From an uncultured Candidatus Saccharibacteria bacterium (GTDB taxonomy: Bacteria; Patescibacteriota; Saccharimonadia; Saccharimonadales; Saccharimonadaceae): DNA of 34,371 bases. The stretch covers positions 1-34,371 of the forward strand of contig CALIXX010000026.1 in the NCBI GenBank assembly GCA_938046115.1, written 5' to 3'. The position numbers and the translations under genes were made by a program. The stretch's first letter is position 1. Each line of letters starts with the position of its first letter. A model generated the notes under the pieces. The model saw nothing but the letters and a program-made list of their open reading frames with translations. It did no database searches and was not told the DNA's origin. Below are positions 13,978-21,245 of this stretch, one piece after another.

Positions 13978-14313
13978 TTAAGCCTCTGCCTCTTCCTTCG
14001 GCTGATGCTTGCGAAGCTTCTCTGGGTTGCGGACTGCCTTGTGCTTGTCGCCAGCAGGCTGCTTAACCCACTTTGGCAGCGATACACCAGCAGTAGCCAG
14101 CAGCTTGACCACACGTGGTGTCGGCTGGGCACCATTATCAAGATACTTCTGAGCAAGCTCGGTATTGATATGAGCCTCTTTGGTGTGCGGGTTGTAGTTG
14201 CCAACATAGGCCACTACACGGCCGCTTGATGGGTGGCGCTGAGCCTCTTGTACGGCGAGCCGGTACACTGGGTAGGCTTTGCGGCCAAGACGTTGCAAAC
14301 GAATTGCGAGCAT
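13978..14313 (-). CDS. rpsP: 30S ribosomal protein S16
   Basis: 111 aa. Recognised from LAIRLQRLGRKAYPVYRLAV, the SGRVVAYVGNYNP turn and the TPRVVKLLATAGV helix. bS16 binds the 5' domain of 16S rRNA and is needed for 30S assembly. The C-terminal 25 residues (PAGDKHKAVRNPEKLRKHQPKEEAEA) are a charged extension beyond the 80-residue core, common in small genomes. It has its own near-consensus promoter and terminator, so it is a single-gene transcript instead of the usual rpsP-rimM-trmD operon. AAGGAAG upstream serves as ribosome-binding site. Confidence 0.96.
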   Translation of the reverse strand: MLAIRLQRLGRKAYPVYRLAVQEAQRHPSSGRVVAYVGNYNPHTKEAHINTELAQKYLDNGAQPTPRVVKLLATAGVSLPKWVKQPAGDKHKAVRNPEKLRKHQPKEEAEA

Positions 14314-14364
14314 AAATAAAACTTCCTTTTCTTGACTTATATTTGCGTTAGTTCGTTCTGTACA

Positions 14365-14393
14365 AGTCTACACTGTTTGGCTGGCGATGTCAA
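14365..14393 (-). promoter_or_regulatory. rpsP promoter
   Basis: Minus strand TTGACA (14388-14393), 17 bases, TAGACT (14365-14370). A perfect -35 with ideal spacing. It lies between the rnc stop (14413) and rpsP. Confidence 0.75.
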
Positions 14394-14412
14394 TTTGTTA
14401 CTCGTCTGTAGG

Positions 14413-15171
14413 TCAAAACTTGTCTGAGCTCTTGGCTGACTCTTCTGTCTTCTCTGTTTGAGTCTCTTGCTGCTGGTAGGCTGCTAGAGCAGCGCGAGCG
14501 GCCTTTTGCTGGGCGGTCTGCTTGCTAGGGCCAGTGCCGCGGCCCATCAGCCGATCATTGACAAAGACACCAAGCGTGAAGGTTTTGTCATGGTCAGGAC
14601 CATCCTCTGCCAAGACACGATACACTGGTGTAGCACTGTCGATCCGTTGGCTCACCTCTTGTAAATGACTCTTGGGGTCGCGCCACGAGCCATCGGCCAG
14701 GATAGCATCAAGCTTGCTAATGGTGTGCTTGGCAATAAACTCAGCTGCCGCCTCGTAGCCTCGCTCCAAATAGATTGAGCCAATCACGGCTTCATACGCA
14801 TTAGCCAGAATCTGGCGATGCGCTCGCTTGCTGCCATGCTTCTCACCTCGGCTCATCCGAATGAGTGAGCCATAGCCGAGAGCTTCACCCGAGTCGGCAT
14901 TACTCTCAGTATTGACCAGCGCTGCGCGCCAGCTCGTCAAGATGCCCTCTGGCTCGGTGTAGTGTTGATAGAGATAGTCGGTTACCGCAAGCTCCAGGAC
15001 AGCATCGCCCAAGAACTCGAGGCGCTCATTGTGCTCAGTAACGGATTTTTTGTGTTCATTGACATAACTGCGGTGGGTGAGTGCAGTGATTAAGAGCTGA
15101 ATATCGCGATATTCAAACCCGAGCGCTTGCTGTGCCCACGCTTGATACGGGCCAGTTGGCATGCCAGACAT
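14413..15171 (-). CDS. rnc: Ribonuclease III
   Basis: 252 aa. The RNase III signature is ERLEFLGDAVLEL (E49, E52, D56). The second acidic pair appears as N124-x2-E127 in ILANAYEAVIGSIYL, so Asn replaces the Asp found in E. coli (D114). A dsRNA-binding domain follows (DPKSHLQEVSQ ... GRGTGPSKQTAQQKAARAAL), then a short Glu/Ser/Lys tail. It cuts double-stranded RNA, including rRNA precursors. Start at 15171 has AAAGGAG upstream. Fourth gene of the rpmF-nusB-NUDIX-rnc run, 23 bases after the NUDIX stop. Confidence 0.95.
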   Translation of the reverse strand: MSGMPTGPYQAWAQQALGFEYRDIQLLITALTHRSYVNEHKKSVTEHNERLEFLGDAVLELAVTDYLYQHYTEPEGILTSWRAALVNTESNADSGEALGYGSLIRMSRGEKHGSKRAHRQILANAYEAVIGSIYLERGYEAAAEFIAKHTISKLDAILADGSWRDPKSHLQEVSQRIDSATPVYRVLAEDGPDHDKTFTLGVFVNDRLMGRGTGPSKQTAQQKAARAALAAYQQQETQTEKTEESAKSSDKF

Positions 15172-15194
15172 AGTAACTCCTTTCGTTTCTGTCG

Positions 15195-15704
15195 TTATAG
15201 ACGCTCCTCTCGGATGCGTTTCTTGGCTTTGAGCATAAGCTTGGCAATATCTTCGTACTCGATGAGGTCAAGTGCCTTACTAAAGGGAAACCACTTAATA
15301 CCATTCATCCATTCTTCTTTTTGAATCTCATTGCCGCTGGTGCGGACGCGAGCGAGGTAGATCTGTGTCGTCATCAGGACAAGCTTTTCCATTCGGCGGT
15401 AGCGAAAGTGAATTTTACCCAGCCAGCCCAGCATATCAAGGTCGTGCAGCCCAGCCTCTTCGCCGATCTCCCGGCGAGCTGTCTGCACTGCAGTTTCCCC
15501 TTTCTCAATATGCCCTTTGGGGATCGTCCAGCGATCCTTAGCGTCCTGAATTAGGAGGATTTCGAGTTTGTTGTCGCTATTGTAGCGGAATACAATGCCG
15601 CCAGCCGTCGGTTCACGAACAATTTCCTGAATAGACGGCTTGCGACGGCCAAAATATTTTTTAAACCGATTGAAGTGTCGGTCAAAGTGTGACGGTGTTG
15701 GCAT
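15195..15704 (-). CDS. NUDIX hydrolase
   Basis: 169 aa from the ATG at 15704. The Nudix box is at residues 64-86: G64-x5-E70 (GHIEKGE) then R78-E79-x2-E82-E83-x-G85 (REIGEEAGL), complete in all catalytic positions. NUDIX enzymes cleave nucleoside diphosphates linked to another moiety; the substrate cannot be read from sequence, though this compact type is often grouped with diadenosine tetraphosphate or NTP hydrolases. The start overlaps the end of nusB by 23 bases and has GGGGAG ten bases upstream. A longer in-frame reading to 15965 would lie entirely within nusB and is rejected. Confidence 0.88.
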   Translation of the reverse strand: MPTPSHFDRHFNRFKKYFGRRKPSIQEIVREPTAGGIVFRYNSDNKLEILLIQDAKDRWTIPKGHIEKGETAVQTARREIGEEAGLHDLDMLGWLGKIHFRYRRMEKLVLMTTQIYLARVRTSGNEIQKEEWMNGIKWFPFSKALDLIEYEDIAKLMLKAKKRIREERL

Positions 15705-16146
15705 CGTCTGGTGTCTCCCCAGGCAAGTTGCGATAGGCGGTGCCGAGTACACCGTTGATAAACTTGCTTGAATTATCCGAACCAAACGCTTTAGCAAGCT
15801 CCACTGCTTCGTTAATCGCCACCTTGGGTGGAACAGTTGCACGGCAGTGCAGCAACTCGTAGAGGCCAAGTCGCAAGATATTGCGGTCGACACGAGCAAT
15901 CTGATCAAGCGGCCACTCTGGCGCAATTGGTTGTAAGTGAGCGTCAAGCGCGGCCTGCGTCTCAATCACCCCGGCAACGAGCGTATCGACAAAGGCCCGA
16001 TCGCCAATGATCGACTCATAACGCTCAAGATTGCGCGCCAGAATCTCTTGTGGCACGGCCTGCGGATCATTCGCCTGCTGGCGGAATTCATATTCGTACA
16101 ATGTTTGGAGTGCAACTATACGCCCAAGATGACGGTTCGAAGCCAT
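15682..16146 (-). CDS. nusB: Transcription antitermination / ribosome biogenesis factor NusB
   Basis: 154 aa, all-helical NusB fold: RHLGRIVALQTLYEYEF at the start, then RVDRNILRLGLYELL, VPPKVAINEAVELAKAFG and SSKFINGVLGTA, the four classic blocks. With NusE (S10) it binds boxA in rRNA leaders and prevents early termination. The gene follows rpmF by 47 bases and overlaps the NUDIX gene, so all four genes should form one transcript for ribosome-related functions. Confidence 0.95.
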   Translation of the reverse strand: MASNRHLGRIVALQTLYEYEFRQQANDPQAVPQEILARNLERYESIIGDRAFVDTLVAGVIETQAALDAHLQPIAPEWPLDQIARVDRNILRLGLYELLHCRATVPPKVAINEAVELAKAFGSDNSSKFINGVLGTAYRNLPGETPDDANTVTL

Positions 16147-16193
16147 TTGGTTGGTTCTTTCTTTTGTTAAAATTCTTTGCTATCGACGAAAAG

Positions 16194-16346
16194 CTAGCGA
16201 GCTGCTTTGGCAGCGCCAGTCTCGCGCTTGGTCGTCTTGACCTTGACTGGTGAGGTCTTATTAACCATGCGAGCAAGCTTGAGGCGCAGGTGGCTGCGGC
16301 GCAGGCCAGTTTTGCGTGGGCTACTCTGTTTTTTTGGTTGAGCCAT
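16194..16346 (-). CDS. rpmF: 50S ribosomal protein L32, short zinc-free form
   Basis: 50 aa: MAQPKKQSSPRKTGLRRSH at the start, matching the bL32 N-terminal block M-A-x-P-K-(K/R)-x-x-S-x-x-(K/R)-x-x-x-R-R-(S/A)-H. The body is Lys/Arg-rich and ends in AAKAAR. Usual bL32 is 56-60 aa, often with a four-Cys zinc ribbon in the C-terminal half; here there are no cysteines and the ribbon part is replaced by a basic tail. GGAG lies nine bases upstream of the ATG. bL32 sits near the exit tunnel and 23S domain structure. First gene before nusB. Short length makes this easy to miss. Confidence 0.88.
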   Translation of the reverse strand: MAQPKKQSSPRKTGLRRSHLRLKLARMVNKTSPVKVKTTKRETGAAKAAR

Positions 16347-16390
16347 AGTAAAAATCTCCTTCTCTTTAGGCTGACGTAAAACTTGTAGCT

Positions 16391-16419
16391 ATTATACGCT
16401 AAAAGCGCAAAATTCTCTA
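16391..16419 (-). promoter_or_regulatory. rpmF-nusB-NUDIX-rnc operon promoter
   Basis: Minus strand TAGAGA (16414-16419), 17 bases, TATAAT (16391-16396). Predicted +1 lies near 16384, about 38 bases before the rpmF ATG. Confidence 0.65.
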
Positions 16420-16430
16420 GTGTTTGCGCT
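16404..16430. repeat. Inverted repeat over the rpmF -35 region (possible operator)
   Basis: AGCGCAAA (16404-16411) and TTTGCGCT (16423-16430) are perfect 8-bp arms separated by 11 bases, centred on the -35 hexamer. The centre-to-centre distance of 19 bp is near two helical turns, as for a dimeric repressor site. Confidence 0.5.
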
Positions 16431-16534
16431 GTTTTGTATAGAAAAATATATTTGTGGCTAATTGCCAAGTGGGCTATTACGCCTTGTTGCCCCATCAAGA
16501 ACACGCTCGCTACGACGTCTAGGTCATAGCTTTG

Positions 16535-16578
16535 ATATGACAGATATATGTCATATATTGTATGATATGGTATATACT
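16535..16578 (+). promoter_or_regulatory. Promoter and palindromic operator of the gene at 16602
   Basis: Perfect 8-bp arms ATATGACA (16535-16542) and TGTCATAT (16549-16556). The right arm covers where the -35 should be, relative to -10 TATACT (16573-16578). A weak -35 under a symmetrical operator is typical of a tightly controlled gene. The palindrome is about 140 bases from the divergent rpmF promoter. Confidence 0.55.
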
Positions 16579-16601
16579 ATTAGTCTCAGCAAGGAGCACC
16601 T

Positions 16602-17081
16602 ATGGCGATAAAAATAGATGGAGATATTAACCGATATATCAAATTGGTCGGAAGAAACGACAAAACCGTCGAAAAGGACGTTCAACATATCATTAATATC
16701 TCAGGTGACACCCCTGTCATTGATGAAATCGATAAAGATTTTATTGGCTTTGACTCTACAGAATCCTACTGCTCATTGTATAACTCTGGAACAGAGTTTC
16801 ACTGGAAAGATGGAGTACTTAAAGCAGTCACCTTGTACACTCAACAATATTCAGAATACAAACCGTATGCCACTCCACTGTTTACAGACTTCTCGAACAC
16901 TGCAACGCGTGATGAGATTATTCGCCATCTTGGGACTCCCGCTAATGAAGCAGGTCAAAACACAACGTGGGTGCGCTCAGCTTGGATCCAATATGACGAG
17001 CAAGGCGGTAATTGGGTGCACTTCGAATTTGATAGCGATATGCATTTGAAGATGGTGACGATTTGTGTGCCTGTAGTTTAA
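16602..17081 (+). CDS. Unknown protein, immunity-protein-like character
   Basis: 159 aa, no signal peptide or TM helix; acidic and rich in aromatic residues. AAGGAG lies seven bases upstream. The second half (FSNTATRDEIIRHLGTPANEAG ... WIQYDEQGGNWVHFEFDSDMHLKMVTI) reads as a helix then beta strands, similar in style to the small cytosolic proteins found as immunity partners of bacteriocins and polymorphic toxins. I do not recognise a specific family and no toxin is next to it. Codon and base use is more A+T-rich than the flanking housekeeping genes, hinting at later acquisition. It is a single gene between an operator and a terminator. Confidence 0.7.
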   Translation: MAIKIDGDINRYIKLVGRNDKTVEKDVQHIINISGDTPVIDEIDKDFIGFDSTESYCSLYNSGTEFHWKDGVLKAVTLYTQQYSEYKPYATPLFTDFSNTATRDEIIRHLGTPANEAGQNTTWVRSAWIQYDEQGGNWVHFEFDSDMHLKMVTICVPVV

Positions 17082-17171
17082 ACGTAAGAAAACTGATCCA
17101 CCAGCACAATTACATCGCTACTAGACAGATCCGTAGATACCTACAAAGTACGAGACCGTGGTCACACAACC

Positions 17172-17200
17172 CAAAACAGGGCGCTGACGCCCTGTTTTGT
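17172..17200. terminator. Bidirectional terminator between the 16602 gene and leuS
   Basis: CAAAACAGGGCG (17172-17183) and CGCCCTGTTTTG (17188-17199): 12-bp perfect stem with a four-base loop CTGA. It has T-rich 3' ends on both strands. This is the strongest hairpin in the window and ends both convergent genes. Confidence 0.9.
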
Positions 17201-17233
17201 TACGACAAGATTAATTAGTAAAGGTGGCTATTT

Positions 17234-19696
17234 CTAGACAACGATACTGACGAGCTTACGTTTAACATAAATAACCTTCTTGGGCGGCCCAGTGAGGTAT
17301 TTTGCGACGCGGTCGTCTGCTAGGGCCCGAGCGGTGATATCGGCTTCGCTGGCGTCTGGCGTGGTAGTGAGCTTGGCGCGGACTTTGCCATTGACTTGCA
17401 CGACGATGGTTATCGTATCGCGGACAATCTTTGCTTCATCCCACTCTGGCCAGGCGGCAAAATCGAGCTGGTCACCATAGCCAAGCTGCTGCCATAGCTC
17501 AGCAGCCATGTGCGGCGCAAAGGGCTGCACCAGCTGGATCAGCGTCTTGAGCGCTGGCTGCCACTGCTCAGTAAAGCCAGTTGTCTTGAGCTTGTAGAGG
17601 TCGTTGACGCACTCCATGAGCCCAGCAATGGCCGTGTTGAAGCTCAGGCGGTAGATATCACTTGTGACCTTTTTCGTTGTGGCATGGATAATCGACTCAA
17701 GCTGTGCGACGTCGACCTGCCCAGGCGCTGCACCCTGCTGCTGCCAATCATCAAACTCTTGCACCAATGTCCAGAGGCGATTCAAGAAGCGATAAACGCC
17801 AGCAATTCCTCGGCTACTCCAGCTCGAGTTCTCGTCGATCGGCCCGAGGAAGAGCTCAAAGGTACGCAGCGCATCTGCCCCATACCCCGCATCGATCACC
17901 TCCAGCGGGTCGACGACATTGCCAAGGCTTTTGCTCATCTTGCGGCCATCCTCGGCTTGAATGAGGCCATGGTAGACGAGCTTCCGCACCGGTTCGGCAA
18001 AGCTTGTGAGGCCAAGATCGCGGAAGACGTGCATCCAGAAACGCACATAGAGCAAGTGGGCCGTCGCATGGTCACCACCAACATACATATCAAGCGGTGC
18101 CCAGTGGTTAGCCAGCGCTGGGTCCCAGGCCTGCATAGCATTGTGTGGATCAGTGTAGCGTAGAAGATACCAGCTACTGCAAGCATAGCCATCCATCGTG
18201 TCGGTTTCGCGCTGAGCTGGGCCGCCACAGGTCGGGCAGGTTGTCGCCACCCATTCTTCTTGGGCAGCAAGGACAGACTTGCCATCACCACGCGGCTGGA
18301 AGTTTTGCACCGCTGGCAAAACCACTGGCAAATCTGTCGCTGGCACTGGCACAGCACCATGCTCGGGGCAGTGGATGATCGGGATGGGTGCGCCCCAGTA
18401 GCGTTGGCGGCTAATCAGCCAGTCACGCATCTTGTAGGTTACCTTGGCGTGGCCACGACCTTCCTGCTCGAGCCAGGCCACGATCTGCTCACGGGCATCC
18501 TCGCTGCGCATACCATCAAATGCACCAGAATTAACGAGCACGCCTTCGCCATGATAGCACTGGTCGGTGTCTGGATCATCGTCGGGCCGCTCAATGACGG
18601 TGACGATGGGCAACTCGTATTTCTCGGCAAAGGCGGCATCGCGCTCATCATGAGCCGGGACAGCCATCACTGCACCAGTGCCATAGCCGCCAAGGACATA
18701 ATCGGCCACCCAGATGGGTATTCGCTCGCCCGTCGCTGGATTAATAGCATAACTTCCAGTAAAGACCCCTGTCTTGTCCTTCGTGTCATTGGTACGCTCA
18801 ATCTCCGATTTCTTGACTGCCTCGGCAATATATGCTAAGACCGTCTCACGGGCATCACCTCGCGCGAGCTGCTGCGCCAGCGGATGTTCGGGCGCAAGCA
18901 CCAAGAAGGTCGCACCAAAGAGCGTATCGGGGCGCGTCGAAAAGACGGTAATATCGGCAGCGTCACTCTCCGCATCTGCCACGGGCTTATCAAGGGCGAA
19001 GCGGATCTCTGCTCCCTCGCTGCGGCCAATCCAGTTAGTCTGAGCTTGCTTAATCTTGTCTGGCCAGTCGAGCGCAGGGATGTCGGCTAGGAGCGGGTCG
19101 GCATACTCAGTAATCTTGAAGAACCACTGCTTCATTGGCTTCTTTACCACCACTTCTTCACAGCGCCAGCACCGGCCATTAATCACCTGCTCATTTGCCA
19201 GTACGGTCTTGTCTTTCGGACACCACCACTGGAGTGAGTCCTTTTGGTATGCCAGGCCCCGTTCAAAGAGCTGCGTAAAGATCCACTGCGTCCAGCGATA
19301 GTACTCTGGGTCGCTCGTGTTGATCTCGCGACTCCAATCGATACTCGCACCAACGCGGCGAAGCTGAGTAGTAAAGTTAGCAATATTGGTCGCGGTCGTC
19401 TCTTGTGGCGTCTTGCCTGTCTTAATGGCGTAATTCTCTGCAGGGAGACCAAAGCTATCCCAGCCCATCGGGTAGAGCACCTCGTGACCAAGGCTGCGCC
19501 GGAAGCGCGCCACTGCATCGACAATGGAATGCTCCATAAAGTGCCCTGCGTGCATCCCTGCTCCGCTTGGGTACGGGAACATGCCAGTCACATAATACTT
19601 TGGTTTGGGAGAGGCGTCATCCGCCTTGTAGCGCTGGTCTTCTGCCCAGTGCTGTTGCCATTTTGGCTCGATTTCTGCAGGATTGTATCGTTTCAT
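17234..19696 (-). CDS. leuS: Leucyl-tRNA synthetase
   Basis: 820 aa from the ATG at 19696. Class I motifs: HIGH as HAGH (residues 49-52, in MFPYPSGAGMHAGHF) and KMSKS in GRKMSKSLGN. The editing CP1 domain is between them (FSTRPDTLFGATFLVLAPEH), and a C-terminal anticodon-binding domain ends with VVQVNGKVRAKL, the standard LeuRS tail. It charges tRNA-Leu and hydrolyses misacylated products. Length is normal. An ATG three codons upstream (19705) abuts the -10 hexamer and is excluded, so the start MKRYNPAEIEPKWQ is used. Single-gene transcript; tRNA-Leu(GAG) lies about 5 kb away. Confidence 0.97.
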   Translation of the reverse strand: MKRYNPAEIEPKWQQHWAEDQRYKADDASPKPKYYVTGMFPYPSGAGMHAGHFMEHSIVDAVARFRRSLGHEVLYPMGWDSFGLPAENYAIKTGKTPQETTATNIANFTTQLRRVGASIDWSREINTSDPEYYRWTQWIFTQLFERGLAYQKDSLQWWCPKDKTVLANEQVINGRCWRCEEVVVKKPMKQWFFKITEYADPLLADIPALDWPDKIKQAQTNWIGRSEGAEIRFALDKPVADAESDAADITVFSTRPDTLFGATFLVLAPEHPLAQQLARGDARETVLAYIAEAVKKSEIERTNDTKDKTGVFTGSYAINPATGERIPIWVADYVLGGYGTGAVMAVPAHDERDAAFAEKYELPIVTVIERPDDDPDTDQCYHGEGVLVNSGAFDGMRSEDAREQIVAWLEQEGRGHAKVTYKMRDWLISRQRYWGAPIPIIHCPEHGAVPVPATDLPVVLPAVQNFQPRGDGKSVLAAQEEWVATTCPTCGGPAQRETDTMDGYACSSWYLLRYTDPHNAMQAWDPALANHWAPLDMYVGGDHATAHLLYVRFWMHVFRDLGLTSFAEPVRKLVYHGLIQAEDGRKMSKSLGNVVDPLEVIDAGYGADALRTFELFLGPIDENSSWSSRGIAGVYRFLNRLWTLVQEFDDWQQQGAAPGQVDVAQLESIIHATTKKVTSDIYRLSFNTAIAGLMECVNDLYKLKTTGFTEQWQPALKTLIQLVQPFAPHMAAELWQQLGYGDQLDFAAWPEWDEAKIVRDTITIVVQVNGKVRAKLTTTPDASEADITARALADDRVAKYLTGPPKKVIYVKRKLVSIVV

Positions 19697-19705
19697 GTCC
19701 TTCAT

Positions 19706-19714
19706 ATTCTACCA
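19706..19714 (-). promoter_or_regulatory. Extended -10 of leuS
   Basis: Minus strand TGG-TAGAAT (19714 to 19706), nine bases before the ATG at 19696. The leader would be at most about three bases. Confidence 0.5.
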
Positions 19715-19737
19715 TAGTGGGCGAGGGCAAAGACAAT

Positions 19738-19761
19738 CCCGCTTCTTTTCTCGAAAGCGGG
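19738..19761 (-). terminator. Probable terminator of the gene ending at 19787
   Basis: CCCGCTT (19738-19744) / AAGCGGG (19755-19761), ten-base loop. The minus-strand tail ATTGTCTTTG is only moderately T-rich and also lies just upstream of the leuS -10. Confidence 0.5.
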
Positions 19762-19786
19762 GTTGGGTTTATGTGCGGCGTTTTGC

Positions 19787-21181
19787 CTACGCTTCGCCGG
19801 TGCTTGTTGATGATGTATCGCTGTCGTTATCTTTGCTGCTGCCACTGCCCTGCATGAGCTCACTATACGGAATACTGTCACTTGGCTTACGTAAATCAAC
19901 CTTCGTGTCATTAACGTTGATCGTCACTGGCTGCTGAGACGACTGGCTAGTTGGCTTCATGACGATGCGCTTCACATCGTGCGAGAACGGCGACACCCAG
20001 AGCTCAAGATCCGTCTGGCTCAAGTCTGGTGTCGAGATAGCAGAGCGCCGCTCGGTCTTGATGGTCCGGCCATTTTGGCGTGTTGTCACACGAGTTGATG
20101 TCGCATCACTGCAGCGGCGGAGCAGCTCCCCAACACGGGTGTTGCCAAGGTCGCGGCTGAGCGAACGAGCTTCGTGGCTCGACGGGCTCGCTACCGTCAC
20201 CTTGTAGCCCACTGCACCGTTATCGAGCGCTGGCTTATTGAGTTTCTCTACTGTAAAGACATCACCGTGCTTGCGAAGTACTGCAGCGATCTCATTGCGA
20301 GCCTTAGTGTCATACATAGCATTAATTGCGTCTGTACATTGCTGAGTCGTCGTACGATTTGGGCTCATTTTGCGCATATCATCTTGCGTCATCTTGACCC
20401 ATTTGCCATCAATTTTTTCGATGATAGGCAGTGCTTGCTTGGCATACTGTTCGCGCATCTTACTTCGCGCAGTGTCTTTCTCTTCATCGGTCATACTCGA
20501 GGTGCTATAGCGCTTCATGGACTGGTCGATCATGGTATCAATATATTTTTCATATACTTTTTTGATGCCATTGACGCGGAAGTAGGTTGCTTCGCGATCT
20601 GCATAGATCTCAGCCTTGACAGTAATCTGGCCAACCTGCGGGAGGTCCATCGTTACCTCACCGTTACCACCAGCAACTTGGTTGGCATATTGCAGATTCA
20701 CTCTGTAGGTGACCTTCGATGGGCCTGAAGTGCTAGTACTGCTTGGTGTAACATCACCGCCCATGCTATACGACGCTTGCCGTGCAGTTACTAGATTTGC
20801 TACGCCATCTGTGACTACCTTGTGTGGGTTCTGATACCAGAAGAAGTACAACAGCACACCAGCAATAAGCGCTAGCAAAGCTACACCACCACCAACGAGG
20901 CCAAGAATAAGCCCAAGATGGGACTTCTTGGCTGGCTGAGCATTCAAAGCTCCTGGAGTCATGCGTGGTTGATATTGGGGCTGGGGCTGAGCTGGCTGCA
21001 TGACCGGAGTAGCTGGCTGCTCTGGCATCGGCTGAGTAGCCGGCTCGGCTACTGGAGCTGGCTCTGCAGCTGGGGTTGCTGGCTCATTAGCCTTGGCCGG
21101 GGTTTGTTCTGGCTCATTTTTTGGCGACGTCTTGCGCGTTGTGCTACGCTTAGTTGCCTTTGGTTTTTTCTCTGTTGGCAT
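19787..21181 (-). CDS. Unknown single-pass membrane protein with extracytoplasmic domain
   Basis: 464 aa. Residues 1-86 are Lys-, then Pro/Ala/Glu-rich and disordered (PATPAAEPAPVAEPATQP). One TM helix is at about 88-116 (GLILGLVGGGVALLALIAGVLLYFFW). Residues 117-440 form an outer domain of alternating strands (YSMGGDVTP, YRVNLQYANQ, GEVTMDLPQVGQITVKAEIY) resembling LppX/LolA-type lipid-binding half-barrels, a low-confidence comparison. Two Cys (QQC, RRC) could form a disulfide. The tail is Ser/Asp-rich. GGAG precedes the ATG at 21181. Neighbours (leuS, murF) give no function; it could bind a surface lipid or glycan. Confidence 0.75.
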   Translation of the reverse strand: MPTEKKPKATKRSTTRKTSPKNEPEQTPAKANEPATPAAEPAPVAEPATQPMPEQPATPVMQPAQPQPQYQPRMTPGALNAQPAKKSHLGLILGLVGGGVALLALIAGVLLYFFWYQNPHKVVTDGVANLVTARQASYSMGGDVTPSSTSTSGPSKVTYRVNLQYANQVAGGNGEVTMDLPQVGQITVKAEIYADREATYFRVNGIKKVYEKYIDTMIDQSMKRYSTSSMTDEEKDTARSKMREQYAKQALPIIEKIDGKWVKMTQDDMRKMSPNRTTTQQCTDAINAMYDTKARNEIAAVLRKHGDVFTVEKLNKPALDNGAVGYKVTVASPSSHEARSLSRDLGNTRVGELLRRCSDATSTRVTTRQNGRTIKTERRSAISTPDLSQTDLELWVSPFSHDVKRIVMKPTSQSSQQPVTINVNDTKVDLRKPSDSIPYSELMQGSGSSKDNDSDTSSTSTGEA

Positions 21182-21245
21182 AATAGTTCTCCGCTTAATG
21201 GACTAATCTCATAACTAAGAATATACCATAAATCGCGTATTAACG

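Noticed and set aside
15705..15965. 87-residue N-terminal extension of the NUDIX protein
   Set aside because: Lies wholly inside nusB in another frame and has the composition of a shadow frame; the ATG at 15704 has a ribosome site.
17510..18163. 217-codon plus-strand ORF opposite leuS
   Set aside because: Shadow of leuS codon structure; leuS carries all conserved motifs.
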